From the NCBI GenBank assembly GCA_963714155.1, contig OY970236.1:1116001-1180000 (forward strand): a DNA stretch of 64,000 nucleotides, given 5' to 3'. The stretch's first letter is position 1; every line of letters begins with the position of its first letter. Origin of the DNA: VRUE01 sp963714155. Its GTDB lineage: Bacteria; Actinomycetota; Thermoleophilia; Solirubrobacterales; 70-9. The position numbers and the translations under genes are program-made. The notes beneath the pieces are model-generated. The model made no database searches, was not told the origin of the DNA, and saw nothing but the letters and a program-made list of their open reading frames with translations. This document shows positions 1-8,755 of this stretch, piece by piece.

Positions 1-777
1 TGCCGCCGCCGGGATCGTCGTCACCGAGATCAGCACCCCGATCAGGGCCCCCGACTTCGCCGAGGTGAGCGAGAGCATTCCGGCTGCGCCGGCGAAGACG
101 GCGACGATGAAGGAGAAGTCGTCCGGCTTGGTGATGAACTGGGTGAGCAGGTTGTCGGTGCTGTGAAAGCCGGAGTCGACGAGGCCGGTGGCGAGGCAGA
201 GCAGGGTGAAGAGGAAGGCGGCGGAGATGCCGATCGGGAAGCCGACGGCGAGCGCCGTCAGCGAACGCATGCCAACCTCGGGACGGCGCTCGACCGCGGC
301 GACGCAGAGGCCGGCTAGCGGCCCGAACTCCGGCCCGACAACCATCGCGCCGATGATCAGGATCGGCGAGCCGGTGAAGATCCCGACCGAGGCGATCAGG
401 CAGGCGAGGATCATGAAGATGAGGAAGTTGCCGCCCAGCTCGGTGGTCTCCGAGGTGCGTGACTCGACCTCCTCCCAGACGACGGCGTCGGAGGGGATCC
501 CGCGGGCGGCCCGCTCCGCCCGGTCGGCGGCCTCGGAGATCTGCGAGTCGATCTGCTCGAGGGCGATCGAGCCGTCGCGCCCGATTCCCATCTCCTTCAG
601 GTCCTCGATCAGCACGCTCGCTTCCTCGCGGGCGATGTCACAGAGGACCACGTCCCCTTTTGGCTGCCTCGCGGCGCCCGCGAGGAAGACCAGGTTGGTC
701 GTCGAGGGCGCCGCTTCGAGCAGGTCGAGGACCTTGCCGCAGCGCTCTTCCGGCACGACGATCCGCAGGTGGACCAT
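1..777 (-). CDS. DUF389 (TIGR00341-like) membrane protein, C-terminus cut by window edge
   Basis: An ATG at 777 opens 259 codons that run off the left edge. About 105 soluble N-terminal residues (MVHLRIVVPEERCGKV...) are followed by a series of hydrophobic helices, with the segment GAMVVGPEFGPLAG typical of the DUF389 family. The function of the family is not established; it is a polytopic inner-membrane protein. A TACGCT box (789-784, minus strand) lies 6 nt before the ATG, so the mRNA may be leaderless. It is divergent from the PHP gene at 823, with 45 bp between the starts. The missing C-terminus cannot be judged. Confidence 0.75.
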   Translation of the reverse strand, partial: MVHLRIVVPEERCGKVLDLLEAAPSTTNLVFLAGAARQPKGDVVLCDIAREEASVLIEDLKEMGIGRDGSIALEQIDSQISEAADRAERAARGIPSDAVVWEEVESRTSETTELGGNFLIFMILACLIASVGIFTGSPILIIGAMVVGPEFGPLAGLCVAAVERRPEVGMRSLTALAVGFPIGISAAFLFTLLCLATGLVDSGFHSTDNLLTQFITKPDDFSFIVAVFAGAAGMLSLTSAKSGALIGVLISVTTIPAAA

Positions 778-822
778 GGCGCCAGCGTATCCGTGGTCCG
801 GGTCGCCTACTCTGCCCGTCCC

Positions 823-1668
823 ATGCTTACCGACTACCACCTCCATCTCCGCCCCGACGAGCCCGATACCCCGGGCGAGCGCTTCTTCACGCGCGAGAAC
901 GTCGATCGCTACCTGGCCGCCGCCGAGGCGGCCGGGATCGCCGAGCTCGGCGTCTCCGAGCACGTCTATCGCTTCACCCAGGCGCTCGATCTCTGGCGCC
1001 ACCCCTTCTGGGAGGAACAGGCCCGTGACGACCTCGACGCCTACTGCGAGTTCGTCCGCAGCACGCCGCTGCGGCTCGGGGTCGAGTGCGACTACATCCC
1101 GGCCGCCGAGGACCGCACGGCGGCGCTGCTGGAAGCGCGCGACTTCGACTACGTCGTCGGCTCGGTCCACTTCATCGGCGATGCCGCGGTCGACCACGCC
1201 GGCTGGGACGTCTGGGAGAGCAAGGGCGATCCCGACGAGGTCTGGCGTCGTTACTTCGAGTCCCTCGCCGAGTGCGCCCGTGCGGGCCTCTTCGACATCC
1301 TCGCCCACCCCGACCTGGTCAAGGTCTGGGGCGGCGCCCGGCCGATGCCCGAGCGCGACCCGCGCTTCTTCTACGAGCCGGCGATCGAAGCGATCGCCGA
1401 GAGCGGCATCGCGGTCGAGGTTTCCACTGCCGGCCTGCGTAAGCCGGTTGGGGAGCTCTACCCGGCCGTCGGCTTTGCCGAGATGTGCATCGAGGCCGGA
1501 GCGCCGTTTGCCCTTTCCTCGGATGCGCATCTGCCGGAGCAGGTCGGCTTTGGCTACCCGCAGGCGCTCGAGTTCCTCGCCGACCTGGGAGTGGATGAGA
1601 TCTGCGTCTTCGAGAATCGCCAGCGCCGGCTCGAGCCGCTTCCCGCCCCGGTGCGCGAAGATTCATAG
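823..1668 (+). CDS. PHP-domain phosphatase (histidinol-phosphatase family)
   Basis: A 281-residue cytosolic metal-dependent phosphoesterase of the PHP superfamily. The start is placed at ATG 823 because MLTDYHLHLRPDE begins the conserved first metal-binding motif (HLH) at residue 6, and a TACTCT box (808-813) sits 9 nt upstream. Further metal-ligand motifs are SEHVYRF, GSVHFIG, LAHPDLVK and SSDAHLPEQ. Length and motifs fit HisK/HisJ-type histidinol phosphate phosphatases, the eighth step of histidine synthesis. No his genes are nearby, so another phosphate ester is possible. The stop directly abuts the ispF start. Confidence 0.75.
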   Translation: MLTDYHLHLRPDEPDTPGERFFTRENVDRYLAAAEAAGIAELGVSEHVYRFTQALDLWRHPFWEEQARDDLDAYCEFVRSTPLRLGVECDYIPAAEDRTAALLEARDFDYVVGSVHFIGDAAVDHAGWDVWESKGDPDEVWRRYFESLAECARAGLFDILAHPDLVKVWGGARPMPERDPRFFYEPAIEAIAESGIAVEVSTAGLRKPVGELYPAVGFAEMCIEAGAPFALSSDAHLPEQVGFGYPQALEFLADLGVDEICVFENRQRRLEPLPAPVREDS

Positions 1669-2124
1669 ATGAGCGTCGGGATCGGCTACGACAGCCACCG
1701 CTTCGCCGAGGGGCGTCGCCTCGTTCTCGGTGGGGTCGAGATCGATCATCCGCGTGGCCTTGCCGGCCACTCCGATGCCGACGTGCTCACCCACGCCGTG
1801 ATCGACGCCCTGCTCGGCGCCGCCGGCAAAGGCGACATCGGCACCCTTTTCCCCGACGACGACGAGACTTGGCGCGACGCCGATTCAATTGACCTGCTGC
1901 GTACCGCGGTGGGCACGATCGGCGGCCGGATCATCAACGTCGACGCGACCCTGATCTGCGAGGAGCCGCGGATTGGACCGCTGCGCCCGGAGATGGAGCG
2001 GGTGCTCGCCGAGGCGACCTCGGCTCGGGTCAGCGTCAAGGCAACCAGCAACGAGGGCATGGGCTGGATCGGGCGCGGCGAGGGAATCGCCTGCATGGCC
2101 GTCGCTTCGGTCGAGAGCGAATAA
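1669..2124 (+). CDS. ispF: 2-C-methyl-D-erythritol 2,4-cyclodiphosphate synthase
   Basis: This enzyme makes the cyclic diphosphate intermediate of the MEP isoprenoid pathway from CDP-ME 2-phosphate, releasing CMP. The 151 residues match the family length. The zinc-site motif GYDSHRF is at the N-terminus, HSDADVLTHAVIDAL follows, and the CDP-binding segment KATSNEGMGWIGRGEG is near the C-terminus. The ATG follows the PHP stop with no gap, so translation is probably coupled. The usual partner ispD is not in the window. Confidence 0.95.
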   Translation: MSVGIGYDSHRFAEGRRLVLGGVEIDHPRGLAGHSDADVLTHAVIDALLGAAGKGDIGTLFPDDDETWRDADSIDLLRTAVGTIGGRIINVDATLICEEPRIGPLRPEMERVLAEATSARVSVKATSNEGMGWIGRGEGIACMAVASVESE

Positions 2125-2138
2125 CCTTCGCCGCTGCG

Positions 2139-3779
2139 ATGGGAATGCTGAAGTCCATAGCGTCGAGCGCCCGCCAGTCGGTCTCCGACTCGGTCTTCGA
2201 GGCGAAGGTGCTGCACGAGGCCGGGATCGTCGGCCTGGTGCGACCCGACAAGGCGGCCAAGGTCGCCACGACCTTCCTGCGCTGGGGCGCCTCACCGGCG
2301 ACGGGCGTCGCCACCGCTGCGCACAAATATCCGCACGAGACGATGCTGATCGACGAACGCGGCTCGCTCAGCTTCGAGCGTGTCCACAAGCGCACCAACG
2401 CCCTCGCCCACGCCTTTGCCGGCATGGGGATCGGCCCTGGCGACGGGGTCGGGATCATGTGCCGCAACCACCGCGGCTTCATCGAGGCGACGCTGGCGGC
2501 AGCCAAGCTGGGCGCCAGCGCGCTCTACCTGAACACGATGTTCGCCGGTCCCCAGTTGGTCGAGGTGACCAGGCGTGAGGAACCGAAGGCGCTCGTCTAC
2601 GACGAGGAGTTCGCCGGCCTGCTCGACGGCGTCGATGAGGGAATCGCCCGCATCGTCGCCTGGAGCGATGGCGAGGTCGAGGGGCCGACGCTCGAATCGC
2701 TGATCGCCGCCAACGACGATTCCGGGCACAAGCCTCCCCCCGACAACCCGCGCTTCGTGATCCTCACTTCGGGCACCACGGGAACGCCCAAGGGCGCCCA
2801 GCGCTCCAGCCCCGATGGCCTGCTGGCGATGGCGGCCCTGATCGACAAGATCCCCTATCGCGCCCGCGACACGATGGTGGTTGCGGCGCCGCTCTTTCAC
2901 TCCTGGGGCTTCTTCCACTTCGTGATGAGCCTGCCGACCGCCTCGACCATGGTGCTGCGGCGGCGCTTCGACGAGGAGGAGACGCTGCGGGCGGTGCAGG
3001 CCTACCGCGCCGATGTGCTCGCGGTCGTGCCGGTGATGCTGCAGCGCATCCTCTGCCTGCCGGAGGAGACCCTTGCTTCCTACGACCTTTCCTCGCTGCG
3101 GATCACCTCGGCATCGGGATCCGCCCTGCCGGGGGAGCTGGCGACCGAGTGGATGGACCGCTTCGGCGACAGCGTCTACAACCTCTACGGCTCGACCGAG
3201 GTCGCCTACGCGACCGTCGCCACCCCCGAGGACCTGCGCGCCGCGCCCGGCACCGCCGGCCGCCCGCCGCGCGGTACCGTCGTCCGCCTTTTCGACGAGG
3301 CGGGGCAGGAGGTTCCGCGCGGCGAGGTGGGGCGGATCTTCGTCGGCAACGAGATGTCCTTCGAGGGCTACACCGGTGGCGGTGGCAAGGAGGTGATCGA
3401 CGGCCTGCTGAGCAGTGGCGACGTCGGCCATATCGACGCCGACGGCCGCCTCTTCATCGACGGTCGCGACGACGAGATGATCGTCTCCGGCGGCGAGAAC
3501 GTCTTCCCCCGCGAGGTCGAGGACCTGCTCGCGGACCACGGCAACGTGGTCGAGGTGGCGGTGATCGGGGTCGAGGACGCCGAGTTCGGCCAGCGGCTCA
3601 AGGCCTTTGTCGTAACCGCAGGGGACGAAGAGGTCTCCGCCGACGAGCTCAAGGCCCACGTCAAGGCCAATCTCGCCGCCTACAAGGCGCCGCGCGAATT
3701 CGAGTTTCTCGACGAGCTGCCGCGCAACGCCACCGGCAAGATCCTCAAGCGCGAGCTGCACGCTCGCGAGTCCCAGTAG
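2139..3779 (+). CDS. Long-chain fatty-acid/acyl-CoA synthetase (AMP-binding, FadD-like)
   Basis: A 546-residue member of the ANL adenylating family that activates a carboxylic acid with ATP and CoA. The phosphate-binding loop LTSGTTGTPKGAQRS is near residues 208-222, the YGSTE motif near 350, the GRDDEMIVSGGENVFP hinge near 445, and the catalytic lysine lies in NATGKILKREL at the C-terminus. The acid specificity cannot be read directly, but several acyl-CoA dehydrogenases and a thiolase elsewhere in the window make fatty acids likely. It starts 14 bp after ispF. Confidence 0.85.
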   Translation: MGMLKSIASSARQSVSDSVFEAKVLHEAGIVGLVRPDKAAKVATTFLRWGASPATGVATAAHKYPHETMLIDERGSLSFERVHKRTNALAHAFAGMGIGPGDGVGIMCRNHRGFIEATLAAAKLGASALYLNTMFAGPQLVEVTRREEPKALVYDEEFAGLLDGVDEGIARIVAWSDGEVEGPTLESLIAANDDSGHKPPPDNPRFVILTSGTTGTPKGAQRSSPDGLLAMAALIDKIPYRARDTMVVAAPLFHSWGFFHFVMSLPTASTMVLRRRFDEEETLRAVQAYRADVLAVVPVMLQRILCLPEETLASYDLSSLRITSASGSALPGELATEWMDRFGDSVYNLYGSTEVAYATVATPEDLRAAPGTAGRPPRGTVVRLFDEAGQEVPRGEVGRIFVGNEMSFEGYTGGGGKEVIDGLLSSGDVGHIDADGRLFIDGRDDEMIVSGGENVFPREVEDLLADHGNVVEVAVIGVEDAEFGQRLKAFVVTAGDEEVSADELKAHVKANLAAYKAPREFEFLDELPRNATGKILKRELHARESQ

Positions 3780-3866
3780 TCCGCCTAGCGCCGACTCCGC
3801 TAATTGCGAGCTTTCGGCGCCGGCAGCCGTTCAAACGGCTCCGATGCCCGTAGTAGGTTGCGGTCA

Positions 3867-4742
3867 ATGGGCGAAGCAGCGACGCAGTTGAAAGCGGTTG
3901 GGGCGGCAAGCGAAGAGCTGCACGAGACCGCGAAGCAGGCGCTCGAGTGGGTGCGGGTGAGCGAGGAGCGAGTTGCCGTGGCCGAGGCGCGCAGCGAGGA
4001 GCTCCGCGCCGAGTTGAAGGCGAAGGCGATGGCGACCCTGCGCAAGCTCGGCGAGGAAGGGCAGGCGCGGGTCAAGGTCGAGCGCGAGAAGCGCAAGGAG
4101 GCCGAGGCGCGCGCTGCCCGAGCCGAGACCGCCCGCGACCGGGCCGAGCAGAGCTTTGAGCAGGTCCAGCAAAAGACCGAAGCTGAGCGCGAGAAGATCG
4201 CCGCGGAGCTGAGCAGTGCGCGGGCAGAAGCCGAGCAGGCGCTGAGCCAGGGGGTTGAGCAGGCCGAGCGTCAGGCAGCGGTTCGCAGCAAAGACGCGCT
4301 TGACAAGGCAAAGCTGGAAGCAGATCAGCGAGTTGCCGCCGCCGAGCAGCGCGCGGCCGAAGCCGAAGCGGCAGCCGCGGAGGCCCACGAGGTCGCGGTG
4401 CGACTGGAGGCCGAGATCGAGGAGCGGGTCATGCAGGGCACCGAGGAGGTGCGTCGTGAGGCCGACGAGCGGGTGCGCACGCTGGTTGAGAAGGTCGAAG
4501 GCGAGGCCGCGGAGATGGCGCGGGCCCGCGCCGAGCAGGCGCTCAAAGCCGAGTCCGACCGTATCCGCGCCCAGGCTGAGCAGCGCGAGGAGCGGGTCAG
4601 GCGTGCCGCGGAGGACGAGATCAAGGCCAGCACCTCACGGGCACGGCGCGAGGTTCTCGCCGCGGCAGAGAAGACCGCGCCCTCATGGGAGCGGCGCGAG
4701 CCATCCGCTTCCGCTTCCGGGTCCGGTTACCGCACCTTCTAG
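3867..4742 (+). CDS. Alanine/glutamate-rich coiled-coil protein of unknown function
   Basis: A protein of 291 residues made almost entirely of A, E, R and K in heptad-like order (for example EERVAVAEARSEELRAELKA), so one long coiled coil is expected. There is no signal peptide or membrane segment. The start at ATG 3867 is chosen because TAGGTT (3854-3859) lies 7 nt upstream. A longer open frame exists back to 3804 but lacks family-like character. It could be a filament, scaffold or DivIVA-like partner; nothing seen decides this. Confidence 0.6.
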   Translation: MGEAATQLKAVGAASEELHETAKQALEWVRVSEERVAVAEARSEELRAELKAKAMATLRKLGEEGQARVKVEREKRKEAEARAARAETARDRAEQSFEQVQQKTEAEREKIAAELSSARAEAEQALSQGVEQAERQAAVRSKDALDKAKLEADQRVAAAEQRAAEAEAAAAEAHEVAVRLEAEIEERVMQGTEEVRREADERVRTLVEKVEGEAAEMARARAEQALKAESDRIRAQAEQREERVRRAAEDEIKASTSRARREVLAAAEKTAPSWERREPSASASGSGYRTF

Positions 4743-4762
4743 TTCTCTCTAGCATCCGCCCG

Positions 4763-6181
4763 ATGCGAGAGGTGCGGATCAAGGACACGCTGGCGGGCGA
4801 ACTCGTTGCGCTTGACCCAGGTCAGGAGGTCGGGATCTATGCCTGTGGCCCGACCGTCTACAGCCGGATCCACATCGGCAACGCGCGGCCCTTCGTCGTC
4901 TTCTCCCTCTTTGCCCGCTTCCTCGAGTCGGAGGGCTACGCGGCGAAGCTGGTCGTCAACGTCACCGACATCAACGACAAGATCTACGTCGCCGCTGGTG
5001 AGGCCGGGGCCGAGTCCGCGGAGTTCGCGGCGCGGATGACCCAGGCCTACTTCGAGGACACGGACCGGCTCGGCCTGGGGCGGCCCGACGCTGAGCCGCT
5101 GGCGACCGAGACGATCGGCGGGATCGTGACCCTGATTTCCGACCTGATCGCGGCCGGACATGCCTACGAGTCCGGCGGCGACGTCTACTTTCGCGTGCGC
5201 AGCTTCGATGCTTACGGCAAGCTCTCCAACCGCCGCACCGAGGACATGGACCAAGGCGAGGAGGCCGGCTCCGCCTCGCTCAAGGAGGACCCGCTCGACT
5301 TCGCCCTCTGGAAGGCGCATAAGCCCGGCGAGGACACCTCCTGGGACTCGCCCTGGGGCCCGGGGCGTCCCGGTTGGCACATCGAGTGCTCGGCGATGGC
5401 TGAGGCGGAGTTGGGGGCTTCCTTCGCCATCCACGGCGGCGGCTCCGACCTCGTCTTTCCTCATCACGAGAACGAGATCGCTCAGTCGGAGGCGGCGGGG
5501 CGGCCGTTTGCGCGGGCCTGGATGCACAACGGAATGGTTGAGACGGACGCGGAGAAGATGTCCAAGTCCGAGGGGAACATCTTTCAGCTGTCTGAGGCTC
5601 TGGATCGCTATGGGCGCGAGGCGGTCGTGGCGTACCTGATCTCTGGGCACTATCGGCAGCCGCTGGCCTTTGGGCCGCAGCAGATGGAGGAAGCGGTGGC
5701 GCAGGTTGAGCGGCTGAGGAACTTCTTTCGGGAGCACTCGATTGGTGGGGGAGAGTCTGGGGAGGGTCTGCCGGAGCAACAGCGGGGAGGCTCCGTCAGA
5801 CCCTCCCCAGACTCTCCGCACGATTCGGGGGCCTCCCGGGTCGAAAGCTTCCGCGATGCGCTTGCTGACGACTTCAACACGCCGCGAGCAATGGCCGAGG
5901 CGTTCGAGCTTGTCGGCGAGGCAAACCGTGGCGAGGTGCCCGGGCACGAGGCGGCTCTGGCGCTGGCCCAGATGCTGGCGCTCGTCGGTCTCAGCTCCCT
6001 TACCCAGCCGGATCAGGGAGCTGAGACCGACGAAGAAGCAGAGAAGCTTTTGGAAGAGCGGCAAGCCGCCCGGGCAGCCAAGGATTTCGAGCGCGCAGAC
6101 GAGATCCGCGACAGACTCGCTGAACTTGGCTGGGAGGTGCGAGATTCGGCCGAGGGCGCGAAGCTCGTGCCGAAGGCCTGA
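4763..6181 (+). CDS. cysS: Cysteinyl-tRNA synthetase with a palindrome-encoded insertion
   Basis: A class I synthetase of 472 residues that charges tRNA-Cys. C28 and the HIGH-type motif (ACGPTVYSRIHIGNARP) are near the start. The other zinc-site segments are WHIECSAMA and HHENEIAQSE, and KMSKS is at residues 265-269. The start at ATG 4763 is preceded by TAGCAT (4750-4755) 7 nt upstream, suggesting a leaderless mRNA. Residues 330-352 (GESGEGL...RPSPDSP) are encoded by a 68-bp palindrome and interrupt the linker before the DDFNTPRA helix, where CysRS proteins normally have only a short linker. The stop overlaps the rlmB start (TGATG). Confidence 0.93.
   Translation: MREVRIKDTLAGELVALDPGQEVGIYACGPTVYSRIHIGNARPFVVFSLFARFLESEGYAAKLVVNVTDINDKIYVAAGEAGAESAEFAARMTQAYFEDTDRLGLGRPDAEPLATETIGGIVTLISDLIAAGHAYESGGDVYFRVRSFDAYGKLSNRRTEDMDQGEEAGSASLKEDPLDFALWKAHKPGEDTSWDSPWGPGRPGWHIECSAMAEAELGASFAIHGGGSDLVFPHHENEIAQSEAAGRPFARAWMHNGMVETDAEKMSKSEGNIFQLSEALDRYGREAVVAYLISGHYRQPLAFGPQQMEEAVAQVERLRNFFREHSIGGGESGEGLPEQQRGGSVRPSPDSPHDSGASRVESFRDALADDFNTPRAMAEAFELVGEANRGEVPGHEAALALAQMLALVGLSSLTQPDQGAETDEEAEKLLEERQAARAAKDFERADEIRDRLAELGWEVRDSAEGAKLVPKA
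5750..5817. repeat. 68-bp palindrome inside the cysS reading frame
   Basis: Perfect 21-bp arms at 5750-5770 and 5797-5817 enclose a second stem (5772-5777 with 5790-5795, CGGAGC/GCTCCG) and a 12-nt loop. The frame stays open through both arms. The GGGGAGGGTCTG stretch in the left arm recurs in the arm of the palindrome at 52315. This resembles in-frame palindromic insertions known from Rickettsia (RPE), but there is no evidence of relatedness. Confidence 0.8.
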
Positions 6182-6834
6182 TGGCTTCTCAGTTCATCTA
6201 TGGCAAGCAGCCGGTGGCTGAGGCCGAGCGGGGCCGACGACGCCAGGTGCTGCGGGTCTGGCGCGCTCCTGAAACCTCGGGCGAGGAGCTGGAGCGGCTG
6301 TGTGGGTCGCCGGATCATCAGGGGGTCGTGGCGGAGGTCGAGCCTTATCCCTACGCCGGCTCCGTGGAGTTGCTGCGGGCCGAGAACGCCTTGCTGATTG
6401 CGCTGGATCAGGTTCAGGATCCGCGCAATCTCGGTGCGGTCGCCCGTTCGGCCGAGGCGGCGGGAGCGGCCGGGCTGATCATCCCTGAGCGCCGCGCGGC
6501 CGCAGTGACTCCCGTCGCCTGCAAGACCTCGGCGGGGGCGGTCGAGCACCTGCCGATCGCGCATGTGCGCAATCTCGCCGACTGGCTCGGCGAGGCCAAG
6601 CAGGCGGGGTTCTGGATCTGGGGCGCCGACGCCGAGGCGAAGCAGGCGCCGTGGAATGTGGACCTGGGCGGCCCGACGGTGCTTGTTCTGGGCGGGGAGG
6701 GCAAGGGCCTACGTCCGCGCGTTGCCGCGGCTTGCGATGGCCTCGTTGCCCTGCCGCAGCGGGGCATGATCGAGTCGCTCAACGTCTCGGCTGCGGCTGC
6801 CGCGCTGCTCTTCGAGGCCGTGCGGCAGCGGTAG
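6181..6834 (+). CDS. rlmB: TrmH/SpoU-family 2'-O-ribose methyltransferase (RlmB-like)
   Basis: An S-adenosylmethionine-dependent RNA methyltransferase of 217 residues with the SPOUT knot motifs LDQVQDPRNLGAVARSAEA, VLVLGGEGKGLRP and MIESLNVSAAAAALLFE. The family member next to cysS usually methylates G2251 of 23S rRNA, which is the basis for the symbol. The start ATG overlaps the cysS stop by one base, so the two are co-transcribed. The N-terminal substrate-binding part is short (about 65 residues) but recognisable (QFIYGKQPVAEA). Confidence 0.88.
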   Translation: MASQFIYGKQPVAEAERGRRRQVLRVWRAPETSGEELERLCGSPDHQGVVAEVEPYPYAGSVELLRAENALLIALDQVQDPRNLGAVARSAEAAGAAGLIIPERRAAAVTPVACKTSAGAVEHLPIAHVRNLADWLGEAKQAGFWIWGADAEAKQAPWNVDLGGPTVLVLGGEGKGLRPRVAAACDGLVALPQRGMIESLNVSAAAAALLFEAVRQR

Positions 6835-6872
6835 CAGCTGCAACGGCGATTGCAAGAAATACCTGCGTGGGG

Positions 6873-6900
6873 TTGACAGAACACCGCACGCCCGTAAACT
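6873..6900 (+). promoter_or_regulatory. Promoter of the SigH-like sigma gene
   Basis: TTGACA (6873-6878) and TAAACT (6895-6900) are separated by 16 nt, a near-consensus housekeeping promoter. A leader of about 105 nt follows up to the GTG at 7011. The leader contains short self-complementary stretches (GGCGC/GCGCC around 6957-6982) and a strong ribosome binding site AAGGAGAAGGA just before the start. Confidence 0.7.
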
Positions 6901-7010
6901 AACGCGCCAATAAGGGTGAACCTCAGCTTGAGTCTGAGATACCCAGTCCATATTGAGGCGCCGCCAGGGGAGGTAAGGCGCCACGACCCTTCATTCAAGG
7001 AGAAGGATCT

Positions 7011-7721
7011 GTGGCTCTATCTTCGCCGACCCAGGAAATGCAACTCCCTTCGGGCCGCCTAAACGGCTCGCTCAAACCAGCCGAGCCTAACCTTCAACCT
7101 GAGCTTGATGACCATTATCTGGTCGCTCTTGCCAAGGACGGAAGGACCGATGCCTACGACGCGATCGTCCGCCGCTACCGCGGCTTCGTTCGGCTCAAGG
7201 CCTCCTCGTACTTCTTGCTCGGGGGCGAGGCCGACGACCTGATCCAGGAAGGACTGCTCGGCCTCTACAAGGCGATTCGCGACTATCGGACCGATCGTGA
7301 GTCGAGCTTTCGCAACTTCGCCGAGCTCTGCATCACCCGTCAGATCATCACCGCGGTGAAGACGGCGACCCGCAACAAGCACACGCCGCTCAACCAGTAC
7401 GTCTCCTTCAGCCAGACCCCGGCGGCAGCGGGTGACTCCGATACGACTCTCGACGAGATCCTGCCCGGCCCAACCGTGCACGACCCGGTCAACCAGGTGA
7501 TCGCCTCCGAAGAGCTGGAGAGCCTCGTTTCTTGCCTCTCCGGCGTCTCAGGCGTGCTCTCGGACCTCGAGAGCCGCGTGCTCTCGCTCTACCTCGACGG
7601 CCACTCCTACGAGGAGACCGCCGAGCGGCTCGAGTGCGACACCAAGACCGTGGACAACGCCCTGCAGCGGGTCAAGCGCAAGGTCGGCAGTCACCTCGCT
7701 TCGCGCGAAACGCTGAACTAG
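7011..7721 (+). CDS. sigH: RNA polymerase sigma-70 family factor, SigH-like
   Basis: A 236-residue sigma factor with region 2 around residues 40-110 (the core-binding segment EADDLIQEGLLGLYKAIRDY) and a C-terminal region 4 helix-turn-helix (LYLDGHSYEETAERL...TVDNALQRVKRK). The spacing and sequence resemble the Bacillus SigH class rather than ECF factors. It follows cysS-rlmB, as sigH does in Firmicutes, but with its own promoter and long leader. In a lineage without known sporulation it probably serves stress or stationary-phase transcription. The GTG start is supported by the strong ribosome binding site. Confidence 0.85.
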   Translation: MALSSPTQEMQLPSGRLNGSLKPAEPNLQPELDDHYLVALAKDGRTDAYDAIVRRYRGFVRLKASSYFLLGGEADDLIQEGLLGLYKAIRDYRTDRESSFRNFAELCITRQIITAVKTATRNKHTPLNQYVSFSQTPAAAGDSDTTLDEILPGPTVHDPVNQVIASEELESLVSCLSGVSGVLSDLESRVLSLYLDGHSYEETAERLECDTKTVDNALQRVKRKVGSHLASRETLN

Positions 7722-7745
7722 CGGGGGTTCGTCAGCCCCCGCTAG
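7718..7745. terminator. Bidirectional terminator hairpin
   Basis: A perfect 10-bp stem (CTAGCGGGGG at 7718-7727, CCCCCGCTAG at 7736-7745) with an 8-nt loop lies between two convergent genes and includes the sigma-gene stop codon. There is no U-tract on either side. Confidence 0.7.
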
Positions 7746-8730
7746 GCAGGTCAGCGAGGACGTACTCGAGCAGTTCCCGGCCGTGCTCGGAGGCGACGGC
7801 GACGTCGTCGGCCTTGATCCGAGCGCGGTGCAGGGACTGCATTCGCAGCACGTCCCCGTTGCAACGACTGTTCGGAAAGACGCCCGAGTAGGAGACGCCG
7901 AGTGCCTCGAGGTGGTCGGCGACGAGGGCCGTTGCGGGCTGCTCGAGCGGCAGGTCAAGGTAGATCGCGTCGAGTCCCTGGCGGTGGAAGAGGTGGTGTC
8001 GCTCGGCGGCGACGGCGGCCTCGAGGTCGGCACCCGGTGTCTGCACGGTGATCAGCGCCAGGTTGTGGTCGGCCTCGACCGCGACGTGCAGCTTGGTCCG
8101 CTCGGCGAGCTCAACCCCCGCCGGCACCTCGGCAAGCGTCCCGCGCAGCTCGCATAGCTGCAGCGTCTGATCGACGATCTCCCGGTGGCGCTCGGGCGCG
8201 TAGACCGGGCGCTCGTGACCGTCGTTGAGCTTGGTGTAGAAGAGCGCCGCCGACTGGCGGCCCGGGCGGCTTTCGCCGGCCGCGTCGTTGGAGACCGAGG
8301 CCGGGATCCAGCCGAGCAGGAAGCCGGTCTCGTGCGCCCCCAGCTCGATGTTGGCGCGCTGGCTATAAGGGTGTGCGGCGGTCGCCTCGCTGTACATCCC
8401 CGCCAGCCCTTGCTCCGTCGCCCAGTCCATCAGGAAGCGCTTGGTCCTGGTGAAGATGTGCTGACCCCGCGCCGCCGGCATCGTCACCGCCTGCCCGGAG
8501 TGCCCAACCGCATCGCCGGCCGCAGCCAGGCTCATCCCCTCATGACAGAGCAACTCACCGTCCTCGCTCTCGGCCACGCAGGCGACGTAGGTCCCCGCCG
8601 TCAGTCGCGCCGCGACCTCAGCGCTGTCGTAGACCCAACGCACGTCGTAGCTGTCTCCGTAGGCGGCCTCGATCGCCTCGCTCAGCAAGACCCCCTCGTT
8701 GGGCTCGAGGAACCGAAAAGTCACGTCCAC
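7732..8730 (-). CDS. GNAT-like acetyltransferase domain protein
   Basis: A 332-residue cytosolic protein starting at a GTG. The middle part (HIFTRTKRFLMDWATEQGL, then SQRANIELGAHETGFLLGW) resembles the GNAT-like proteins that accompany anti-sigma or ATPase regulatory kinases in other bacteria, where a second GNAT-like lobe fills the C-terminus. Substrate and partner are not visible here. It is convergent with the sigma gene. Its upstream region (8731-9064) holds no gene but two long palindromes. The functional assignment is tentative. Confidence 0.5.
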   Translation of the reverse strand: MDVTFRFLEPNEGVLLSEAIEAAYGDSYDVRWVYDSAEVAARLTAGTYVACVAESEDGELLCHEGMSLAAAGDAVGHSGQAVTMPAARGQHIFTRTKRFLMDWATEQGLAGMYSEATAAHPYSQRANIELGAHETGFLLGWIPASVSNDAAGESRPGRQSAALFYTKLNDGHERPVYAPERHREIVDQTLQLCELRGTLAEVPAGVELAERTKLHVAVEADHNLALITVQTPGADLEAAVAAERHHLFHRQGLDAIYLDLPLEQPATALVADHLEALGVSYSGVFPNSRCNGDVLRMQSLHRARIKADDVAVASEHGRELLEYVLADLPSGG

Positions 8731-8755
8731 GGGGTGACGATTGCACAGTGCGCTG

